Shown: one piece after another, positions 33,508 to 40,423 of the stretch
Position numbering within the stretch: the first letter of the stretch is position 1
Layout: each line of letters opens with the position of its first letter
Assembly: GCA_022821965.1 (NCBI GenBank)
Contig: JAJECN010000003.1
Span: forward strand, 1-42,014
Source: Candidatus Poribacteria bacterium
GTDB lineage: Bacteria > Poribacteria > WGA-4E > WGA-3G
Reading direction: 5' to 3'
Length of the DNA stretch: 42,014 nt
The notes under the pieces: generated by a model
Databases searched by the model: none
Seen by the model: only the letters and a program-made list of their open reading frames with translations
Told to the model about the DNA's origin: nothing
Program-made: the position numbers and the translations under genes

Positions 33508-34236
33508 TTACTCCACCAATCCTGCCGTTTTGAGAATTTCGATATCTTCCTCGCTCAGTTCCATCTTCTGCAGTAGATCTGGACGGTGCTTTGCGGTACG
33601 TTTGAGTGCCTCTGCATACCGCCATTTCTCTATATTCTCATGATGTCCACTTAGAAGCACCTCAGGGACACCCATTCCAGCGAATTCAGCGGGTCGAGTA
33701 TAGTGTGGATGGTCCAACAATTCATGACTGAACGAATCGACGTGTGCGGATTCGTAATCGCCGAGGGCACCGGGAAGTACACGACCGATTGCATCAACCA
33801 AAACGAGGGCAGCGATTTCGCCTCCGCTCAACACATAATCCCCGATAGAGATTTCAGTTTTCACCAATTGGTGACGCACCCGTTCATCAACGCCTTTGTA
33901 ACGCCCACATAAAAGAATAAGATGCGTTTCCAAGGAAAGCGATTCCGCTAATCCTTGTGTCAAAGGGACCCCCTGTGGTGTCAGGTAGATAACGTGCGCA
34001 TTTACCTCCGGATTCAACGCTGCAATCGCAGCAAAAATAGGCTCCGGTTTCAGAATCATCCCTGCACCACCGCCATAAGGGTAATCATCAACTGACTTAT
34101 GTTTGTCGGTTGCCCAATCTCGTAGGTTATGGAGATTGACGGTGAGTTTATCAGTGTCCTGAACGCGCTTGAGGATGCCTGTTTCTAATGCCGGTGCAAT
34201 TATCTCCGGAAACAGGGCAAGAACATCAATTTTCAT
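33508..34236 (-). CDS. trmD: tRNA (guanine-37-N1) methyltransferase
   Basis: TrmD methylates G37 of tRNAs reading CNN codons and so prevents frameshifts. The 242-residue protein opens with [30 protein letters not shown] and the trefoil-knot SAM segment ([15 protein letters not shown] and [11 protein letters not shown]) are intact. [20 protein letters not shown] is the usual late conserved loop. Operon neighbours are khpA upstream and rplS downstream. The gene usually found between khpA and trmD, rimM, is missing here. The ribosome site is weak (AGTAAAG). Confidence 0.95.
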   Translation of the reverse strand: MKIDVLALFPEIIAPALETGILKRVQDTDKLTVNLHNLRDWATDKHKSVDDYPYGGGAGMILKPEPIFAAIAALNPEVNAHVIYLTPQGVPLTQGLAESLSLETHLILLCGRYKGVDERVRHQLVKTEISIGDYVLSGGEIAALVLVDAIGRVLPGALGDYESAHVDSFSHELLDHPHYTRPAEFAGMGVPEVLLSGHHENIEKWRYAEALKRTAKHRPDLLQKMELSEEDIEILKTAGLVE

Positions 34237-34339
34237 CTTTACTGGCTTTCGGCTTTCGGCTATCAGTTAAAGAGGGATATGATAGTTCTGGGGAAACACG
34301 CAAGCAAAAACACGTCTTTTCTGACTGCTATTCTCCAAT

Positions 34340-34591
34340 CTACTCATCTGACCTGGGGTGTTCAATCAATTCAAGAATAACCTTTTTATTCGCTTGCAAG
34401 CCCGCAGTATAGAAGACGCTTCTTATCGCTTTAAGCGTCCGCCCATATCTACCGATGATCTTCCCGAGATCCTCCTCCGTGACAGTCAACTCAATAATAA
34501 CGACCGTTTCGCCGGTGACTTCTTTAACCACCACCTGGTCAGGATGATCGACGAGAGATTTTACGATGTATTCAATCAATTCTTTGAACAT
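34340..34591 (-). CDS. khpA: KH-domain RNA-binding protein
   Basis: The 83-residue protein is a single KH domain. Its RNA-binding loop is LGKIIGRYGRTLKAIRSV (GxxG = GRYG). KhpA (YlqC) partners KhpB in binding RNA and affects division and expression in Gram-positives. It lies between rpsP and trmD as in many genomes. The 104 bases to trmD show only simple repeats such as GGCTTTCGGCTTTCGGC. No good ribosome site was seen. Confidence 0.93.
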   Translation of the reverse strand: MFKELIEYIVKSLVDHPDQVVVKEVTGETVVIIELTVTEEDLGKIIGRYGRTLKAIRSVFYTAGLQANKKVILELIEHPRSDE

Positions 34592-34657
34592 AGTTGACTT
34601 TCGGATTTCAGTAGATATATCCGCTGCTTGCGTTTTTGGAACCGATAGAGGCAGATG

Positions 34658-35083
34658 CTATTCTTCCTCTTCAGCGGATTCAGATGCTTCTTCTTGTGTC
34701 TCGGTCTCTTCAGAATCAGCAGTTTCCGTTTCAGGTTCCGTCTCTTTTACCTCGGTAGGTTCTGGATCGTCCGTTTCCGCGTCCTCTTCTACGACTTCCT
34801 GATCTGGCATCGGTTTTCCCAATTTTTCGTACTCGAATTTCATCAAAATCCCATTTTTAGTGAGTAAACGCTTCGCGGTATCGGAGGGTTGTGCCCCGCG
34901 CCTTAACCACTTTAATGCCTTCCCTTCATCAATGAAAACATCAGCCGGTTCCGTCATAGGATTGTAATGACCGAGGCGTTCTAAAAACACGCCATCCCTC
35001 TGGGCACGTGCATCAGCCGCGACGAGTCGATAAAACGGACGTTTTTTTCTACCGTGTCGTTGTAATCTAATTCTAACTGCCAA
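34658..35083 (-). CDS. rpsP: 30S ribosomal protein S16 with an acidic C-terminal tail
   Basis: The first 90 residues are a normal S16 ([21 protein letters not shown], then ERLGHYNPM and [11 protein letters not shown]). The last ~50 are almost all Glu, Asp, Thr, Pro and Ser, ending EEEE. S16 binds 16S rRNA early in 30S assembly. The usual length is 80-90 residues, so the tail is an extension and probably disordered. It is encoded in frame, without a frameshift sign. TAGGAGG precedes the start, and a 70-base gap with an imperfect palindrome (about 35126-35150) separates it from ffh. Confidence 0.95.
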   Translation of the reverse strand: MAVRIRLQRHGRKKRPFYRLVAADARAQRDGVFLERLGHYNPMTEPADVFIDEGKALKWLRRGAQPSDTAKRLLTKNGILMKFEYEKLGKPMPDQEVVEEDAETDDPEPTEVKETEPETETADSEETETQEEASESAEEEE

Positions 35084-35153
35084 AAATTACCTCCTAAAGG
35101 CATTCATACCGCGTTTATAAGGAAAGGCGAGTTCCTTAAGGACTCACCTGTCG

Positions 35154-36545
35154 CTATCTGCGGCGTTTCCGTCTTCGGGGTTTTCTCCCTGCCTTCCGCT
35201 TTGGACGAGGAAGTGTTCCCATTTTCTGCCCCATTTGCGGCATTGCCATCGCCGCCTGCTGGTTCAACATACGATTCATCATCTGGAGTTGAGAAACCAG
35301 CATATTTATCTGATTCACCGTCGTCCCGCTACCTTTGGAAATGCGGAGTTTTCGACTTCTATCTAATAACCGAGGGTTCTTTCGTTCCTCACGTGTCATT
35401 GAATGAATGATCGCTTTTGCCGTTTGCAAATGGCTTTCATCTGGTGTCAGGTTTTTAACTGGTAACTGGTTCTTAAAGGGCATCAGATCCATCAATTGAT
35501 CTAAAGGACCCATATTTTTAAGCTGCTCCAGTTGCGTGAGGAAATCGTCAAAATCTAACCCTTTTTGCTCTGTAAGTTTACGTTCAAGTTCTTTTGCCTG
35601 ATCTTCGCTGAAAACTTCTTCCGCTTTTTCAAGCAACGTTTGGAAATCACCCTCTCCAAGGATGCGAGAAGACATCCGCTCCGGGTGAAACTCCTCTAAT
35701 GCCGCTGCCTCAATTTTCTCACCGACCCCGATGAACTTAATCGGTTTCTGCGTGATATGCCGAATCGAAAGTGCTGCACCCCCGCGAGCATCCCCATCCA
35801 TTTTGGTGAGGATAACGCCGTCAATCTCCAAATCACTGTTGAAATTTTCGGCGACATTTACGGCATCTTGCCCTGTCATCGCATCAACAATCAGTAGGAT
35901 TTCAGTAGGTTCAACACGCTCCTTGATTTGTCGCAGCTCACCCATCAATGTGTCATCAATGTGCAAACGACCGGCGGTGTCAATAATAACGCAGTTATGT
36001 CCGTGTGCCAAAGCCTCATCGACAGATGCCGCCGCGATGTCAACTGGGGAAACATCTGTTCCCATGGAAAACACCGGTGTTTCGGTCTGTTCACCGAGAA
36101 CTTGGAGCTGCTTAATGGCAGCGGGTCGATATACATCAGCAGCAACGAGCAGCGGTTTACGTCCCTCTTTACGGAACCTGAGTGCCAATTTCGCCGCGAC
36201 CGTTGTTTTACCGGCACCTTGCAAACCAGCAAGCATCACCACTGTCGGACCACTCGGCGCAATGTTAATCTTTTCCGCCTTGTTACCCATCAATTGGGTG
36301 AGTTCTTCACCAATGATCCGAGCAATCTGCAGCTCAGGTGTCAGGCTACCCAGCACCTCTTGACCAAGGGCACGTTCCTTAATTCGATCTATAAACTCAC
36401 GCGTGACTTTATAGTTAACGTCCGCTTCCAGAAAAGCGCGCCGGACCTCACGCAGCGTATCAGAGACATTGCTCTCTGTGAGTTTCCCTTGCCCCTTGAT
36501 TTTTTTCAGGGTACTTTGTAAACGATCACCCAAACTTTCAAACAT
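35154..36545 (-). CDS. ffh: Signal recognition particle protein (Ffh)
   Basis: Ffh binds SRP RNA and signal peptides and targets nascent membrane proteins to FtsY. The 463-residue protein has the N-domain at about 1-88. The G-domain covers about 95-300, with P-loop GLQGAGKTTVAAKLA, DTAGR and TKMDGDARGGAAL. The methionine-rich M-domain starts at about 330 (MGPLDQLMDLMPF, IHSMTREER). The C-terminus is strongly basic (KRKAGRKPRRRKRRR), as expected for RNA binding. GAAGGACGCAGGAACA precedes the ATG. It is the first gene of the operon running to yraN, behind a perfect promoter. Confidence 0.97.
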   Translation of the reverse strand: MFESLGDRLQSTLKKIKGQGKLTESNVSDTLREVRRAFLEADVNYKVTREFIDRIKERALGQEVLGSLTPELQIARIIGEELTQLMGNKAEKINIAPSGPTVVMLAGLQGAGKTTVAAKLALRFRKEGRKPLLVAADVYRPAAIKQLQVLGEQTETPVFSMGTDVSPVDIAAASVDEALAHGHNCVIIDTAGRLHIDDTLMGELRQIKERVEPTEILLIVDAMTGQDAVNVAENFNSDLEIDGVILTKMDGDARGGAALSIRHITQKPIKFIGVGEKIEAAALEEFHPERMSSRILGEGDFQTLLEKAEEVFSEDQAKELERKLTEQKGLDFDDFLTQLEQLKNMGPLDQLMDLMPFKNQLPVKNLTPDESHLQTAKAIIHSMTREERKNPRLLDRSRKLRISKGSGTTVNQINMLVSQLQMMNRMLNQQAAMAMPQMGQKMGTLPRPKRKAGRKPRRRKRRR

Positions 36546-36617
36546 TGTTCCTGCGTCCTTCTTTATGAGTCCTGACTGCTAAAGTCGCGCAACGATAGAT
36601 CAGTTACTGACTATACA

Positions 36618-36646
36618 ATTATAGCAAATTTAACCGCTGATGTCAA
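36618..36646 (-). promoter_or_regulatory. Perfect consensus sigma-70 promoter for the ffh operon
   Basis: On the minus strand TTGACA (36646-36641), a 17-base spacer and TATAAT (36623-36618) match consensus at all 12 positions. Transcription should begin near 36611, giving a leader of about 65 bases before the ffh ATG. Such a strong site fits an operon of SRP and ribosome genes. Confidence 0.8.
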
Positions 36647-36660
36647 ACTTTTTTTCATAC

Positions 36661-36689
36661 TTGACATAAAGCCACATCTATGGTAAAAA
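36661..36689 (+). promoter_or_regulatory. Putative promoter for the beta-helix lipoprotein gene
   Basis: TTGACA (36661-36666), 17 bases, TAAAAA (36684-36689). Transcription would start at about 36696, exactly where the first ATG lies, so the mRNA would be leaderless or translation would start at the ATG at 36735. It diverges from the ffh promoter across about 15 bases. Confidence 0.4.
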
Positions 36690-36695
36690 TATAGT

Positions 36696-37784
36696 ATGAA
36701 AATACCAACCATCACACAACACTATCGGCAACTTATGTCTTACAAATCCCTAATTCCCTTTATCTGTGTCTTAACCGCCCTCTATTGTGGATGCCAAGGC
36801 GAGACCTTCAACGTCGATATCGGCGACACCGGTTCAGAAATCATAGAGAAATCCGGTGAACTCACGGAGAATGAGGTCTGGGACGGACGCATCTATATCA
36901 CCAATACGCTCGTTGTGCCAGAAGGCATCACGCTGACGATCCGATCAGGAACCATCGTCGGTTTTGAACCGACGGATACACCGAGCCAGATCATCGTGCA
37001 GGGCGAACTCTATGCGGAAGGATCACCGGACAGGATGATCGTCTTCGGCTCCTTAGGGCGACAACGTGAACGTCAACAAGCACCCGAAGTAAATACAACG
37101 CCTGATCCAATAGCGACCGGCTTTACAACAGGGTTAGATGGATATACCAACCCCGAACCCCAGAAAACCGTCGCAGCGGATCCCCCAAAAGCAGGGGATT
37201 GGGGGGGAATTCAGATCGAAACGGGAAGTCCGAACAGCCGCTTAACGTATTGCCGCATTCAACATGCGAATGTTGGTATCATAGCACGAACAGACGCGGT
37301 CCAAATCGAGAGATGCCTGTTCAGCGAAAATAAAACAGGGGTCCTTTCTGAAAGTACAAATCCCACTATTACCAGCAACGAATTCAATAGAAACGGCACA
37401 GGTTCACGGTTCCAAGGAAGTTCATCACCAGATGTAGAATACAACGAATTCACGGCTAACAATTACGGAATTATCTGCGAAGACGATTCCCGACCCCGTA
37501 TTCAGTATAATATCCTCCGCGCCAATTACGAGAACGCTATTGCCTGCTATTCCACCTCCTCACCGGAAATAATTTCCAACAATATAACGATGAACGCCGG
37601 TTGGGCAGTCTACGACGGCGGCAGGCTTCGAGACAATTTCATTCAGGGAAATAAACAGGTTGGACCTAATATCACAGAACTCGGGGTCGGAACACAAAGT
37701 GATCAATTTTACGGCGTAGAGGAAGCGTTTGAGCCGAGAAACTCTCCGGTAACAGAAGCAGGCGTGCCACGAGAAAATTTCTAA
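36696..37784 (+). CDS. Secreted right-handed beta-helix lipoprotein
   Basis: The 362-residue protein has a hydrophobic leader ending TALYCGC, consistent with a lipoprotein or secreted start. Residues about 190-330 are a beta-helix. Short turns repeat with the Asn-rich ladder (EFNRNGTG, EFTANNYG, NILRANYENA, NNITMNAG) typical of pectate-lyase-like NosD/parallel-helix proteins. There is no clear catalytic triad, so a carbohydrate-binding or scaffolding role is as likely as lyase activity. The start could be 36696 or the ATG at 36735, which would give a neater signal peptide. The UbiA-family gene begins 15 bases after its stop, probably in one transcript. Confidence 0.72.
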   Translation: MKIPTITQHYRQLMSYKSLIPFICVLTALYCGCQGETFNVDIGDTGSEIIEKSGELTENEVWDGRIYITNTLVVPEGITLTIRSGTIVGFEPTDTPSQIIVQGELYAEGSPDRMIVFGSLGRQRERQQAPEVNTTPDPIATGFTTGLDGYTNPEPQKTVAADPPKAGDWGGIQIETGSPNSRLTYCRIQHANVGIIARTDAVQIERCLFSENKTGVLSESTNPTITSNEFNRNGTGSRFQGSSSPDVEYNEFTANNYGIICEDDSRPRIQYNILRANYENAIACYSTSSPEIISNNITMNAGWAVYDGGRLRDNFIQGNKQVGPNITELGVGTQSDQFYGVEEAFEPRNSPVTEAGVPRENF

Positions 37785-37798
37785 CAGGAAATTGATAT

Positions 37799-38722
37799 AT
37801 GGACCGCTTCAAAGCCTATCTTGAACTTATCCGTTACCCACTCTTTGCGATTCCGATTGTTGCGACACTCCCCGGTGCACTCATTGCGAGTGAGGGACAG
37901 CTTACGTGGCGGGTCGGGGCGGTGCTGTTGATCGCACTCTGTGGTTACTTCGCTGGAATGATAAAGAACGACTACTTTCATCACGAAACAGACAAGCGTA
38001 CAAACCCTGAGCGTCCGCTTCCATCACAACGTCTAACGCCACAGCAGGCAATTATCCCAGCGAGTATTATCTACGGGTTATGTGTCATCGGCGGTTTCTG
38101 GCTCGATATCAAAGCAGGCTTATTAGTGATGGGCTTGGTCGCGATTTCGCATCTCTATAACGCAATTTTCAAAGCGAAAGGTATCTTAGGAAGCCTTACA
38201 CTCCCTTTAGGGATTGGGTTACTGAGTGTTTTCGGAGCATTAGCCGTGAGCGGCACTGTCCCACGATTGGTATGGTATGCCTTCGCTGCGACAACGCTTT
38301 ACGACCTCGGCACACATATTACGACGACGTTCAAAGATATCTCACGGGACGAACAACTTGGCATCGTAACGACACCACTCCAGATTGGCATCCGTCCGGC
38401 ACTCTTACTCTCGGCAGTTGCAACCGTTCTCGCTTTCGTCATCGCCTTTTTACCGTATTGGATGGAACCGGACGTTCAAAAGTCTTATATCGTCTGGGTG
38501 ATCTTAGGCATTATAGCGACTGTGGGTAGCCGTATTTCACTCTATCTTCAACCAAACGAGAAAAACGGCTACTTCGCATTGAAGGGTTCGATGGTGAGTT
38601 CGATTCTCTTTTTTCCGTGTCTCATCGGTGCGCAGGTGTCTATTGTTGTTTCTGCAGCGGTTATTCTACCGTTGCTGTTAGTGACACTGCTTTTATTAAG
38701 GACAACACGCCAAGAGGTTTAA
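37799..38722 (+). CDS. UbiA-family membrane prenyltransferase
   Basis: The 307-residue membrane protein carries the first Asp-rich motif of UbiA enzymes as NDYFHHETD (about 59-67), followed by KRTNPERPLP. The second is in YDLGTHITTTFKDISRDEQLG at about 165-185. Roughly eight to nine membrane helices are visible. The family transfers polyprenyl groups to aromatic or other acceptors for quinones, haem A, chlorophyll and archaeal-type lipids. The acceptor is not identifiable here, and the second motif (DISRD) is closest to the non-quinone subgroups, so I give no gene symbol. AGGAAATT precedes the start. Confidence 0.85.
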   Translation: MDRFKAYLELIRYPLFAIPIVATLPGALIASEGQLTWRVGAVLLIALCGYFAGMIKNDYFHHETDKRTNPERPLPSQRLTPQQAIIPASIIYGLCVIGGFWLDIKAGLLVMGLVAISHLYNAIFKAKGILGSLTLPLGIGLLSVFGALAVSGTVPRLVWYAFAATTLYDLGTHITTTFKDISRDEQLGIVTTPLQIGIRPALLLSAVATVLAFVIAFLPYWMEPDVQKSYIVWVILGIIATVGSRISLYLQPNEKNGYFALKGSMVSSILFFPCLIGAQVSIVVSAAVILPLLLVTLLLLRTTRQEV

Positions 38723-38848
38723 GTCTATTTCGCTACTCGACTTCCTATGAGAAAAACTTAGGCATCATTATCCAAGGCAGTAATGATTTCATTAGAAACC
38801 GATGGTCGCCCCAACAGGACGACCGTACGGAGGTTAATAGATAAAAAT

Positions 38849-40294
38849 ATGAAAAATATTGTTTTACTTATTACGGATACCTTCCGGTATGACAATTTAG
38901 GCGAACGGGCGAGCCGTCCGATTCGCACACCAAGACTCGACAAATTCGAGGCAGAGCGGGCAACTGCCATCGACAAATTCTATATGAGCAGTTTCCCGAC
39001 GGTTCCACACCGCACAGATATTATGACAGCAACAGTTGGGTGGCCTCACTATCCGTGGCAGCCAATTGATCTGAGTGGACGGAGCGTCATCGCGCAACTC
39101 CTGAGCGAGCAGGGATATGCAACGCAGCTCATCTGTGATACCCCGCACCTATTCAATGTCCGTTTCCAGCACTGTTTCCATGCCGCCTTCCAGCATCGTG
39201 GACAGGAGGGAGACAAACCGCTTCTCCATCACAACGACGAAATAAAAATCGTTATGCCGAATGAGAAGACACGACCGCATCCGTCCTATAGAGGGCACAC
39301 CCTGCCGAACACGCACCGCTGGACGAACCGTTACTACCAGTATGAGACGGAGACGTTCTCCAGCAGGACCTCCGAGACGACAATTCGATGGTTGGAAGAG
39401 AATCACCGTTCGGGTCCCTTCTTCCTCTGGGTAGACTTCTTCGATCCACACGAACCGTGGGATCCACCCGAATACCTTGTCAAACGCTACGATCCAGATT
39501 ACACCGGTCCACCGATGCTACATCCGAACTACGGTCTGTCGTCCCTCTTTACGGATGCGGAACTGCACAACCTCTGGGCACACTACGCAGGAGAGGCAGA
39601 ACTCATTGACCGACATATCGGAAACGTTCTGCAGAAAGTGGAAGATTTAGAGTTATGGGACGATACCCTCGTCGTTGTGCTGTCCGACCACGGAATGTCT
39701 ATCGGTGAACACAGCAGGACGGGTAAATCCAACATCGATCCAGAGGATTCTCGCTACTGGCCCACGTATCCAGAGATTAACCATGAGATGTTCTTGATCG
39801 CTGGCGGAGATGTCCCAAGCGGGCAACGTCTCGACCTCATCGCACAACCGATGGATATTATGCCGACGCTCTGTGAATTGGCGGGTGTTACGTTAGAGCC
39901 ACCGAAACCATTTGAGGGACGCTCTTTTGCAAATGCGCTCCTCAATGGCGATGCGCAGCACAGGGAATACGCCGTAACCGGTTGCCATATCGGTGCCCCG
40001 GATGGAAGCGTGCCGCGCCGAGCAACCACACCGTTCCTCGTCACAGAACGTTGGGGATATGCGCCTGTCGGTGAATACGGCAGACCGGAACTCTTTGATC
40101 TACCCGCAGATCCCATCGCTGAGAACAATATCGCTGCGGACAATATGGAACTCGTTAAGGAGTTGCATGAAATGTTTATGTCGCATCTCACGGAGCATAA
40201 CGCGCCTGAGAAATTCCTTGACCTTTGGAAAGAGGAACCTTCTGGCGACGGACGCGGCAAATGGTCAATTGACTATCCAGAGGAAGATGAATAG
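38849..40294 (+). CDS. Sulfatase-fold hydrolase with Thr at the nucleophile position
   Basis: Placed at the ATG at 38849, because the family opens with MKNIVLLITDTFRYDNL and the upstream 22 residues from 38783 are not conserved. The 481-residue protein has the metal ligands of the alkaline-phosphatase/sulfatase superfamily: Asp10 near the N-terminus and the C-terminal DHG (Asp280, His281) in VVVLSDHGMSIGEH. The sulfatase C/S-x-P-x-R signature appears as TVPHR (Thr51-Arg55), so formylglycine formation looks impossible. Thr is the usual nucleophile of phosphodiesterase-type members. Function may thus be phosphoester or phosphonate hydrolysis, or the assignment to sulfatase may be by fold only. 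Confidence 0.8.
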   Translation: MKNIVLLITDTFRYDNLGERASRPIRTPRLDKFEAERATAIDKFYMSSFPTVPHRTDIMTATVGWPHYPWQPIDLSGRSVIAQLLSEQGYATQLICDTPHLFNVRFQHCFHAAFQHRGQEGDKPLLHHNDEIKIVMPNEKTRPHPSYRGHTLPNTHRWTNRYYQYETETFSSRTSETTIRWLEENHRSGPFFLWVDFFDPHEPWDPPEYLVKRYDPDYTGPPMLHPNYGLSSLFTDAELHNLWAHYAGEAELIDRHIGNVLQKVEDLELWDDTLVVVLSDHGMSIGEHSRTGKSNIDPEDSRYWPTYPEINHEMFLIAGGDVPSGQRLDLIAQPMDIMPTLCELAGVTLEPPKPFEGRSFANALLNGDAQHREYAVTGCHIGAPDGSVPRRATTPFLVTERWGYAPVGEYGRPELFDLPADPIAENNIAADNMELVKELHEMFMSHLTEHNAPEKFLDLWKEEPSGDGRGKWSIDYPEEDE

Positions 40295-40318
40295 GAAAGT
40301 AGTTAGTCAGTGAACGAG

Positions 40319-40362
40319 GGAACACCCTATCAAAAACCCCTGACTGTCGCTGGCGAGGGTGT
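40319..40362. terminator. Possible bidirectional hairpin between convergent genes
   Basis: GGAACACCCT and, about 25 bases later, AGGGTGTTTC are inverted copies between the sulfatase-fold gene and the C-terminal repeat gene, which converge. A loose stem with a long loop and short T run (GTTTCTTC) follows. This would fit a terminator for one or both, with low support. Confidence 0.3.
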
Positions 40363-40423
40363 TTCTTCGAGTATCCTCGTCTTCCCCAATGTCAAAGTGC
40401 CTGACCGCCGCTGGTAATAAGCG

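Noticed and set aside
35945-36521. Long open frames antisense to ffh
   Set aside because: Mirror of the conserved ffh coding sequence; no independent start signal or known domain.
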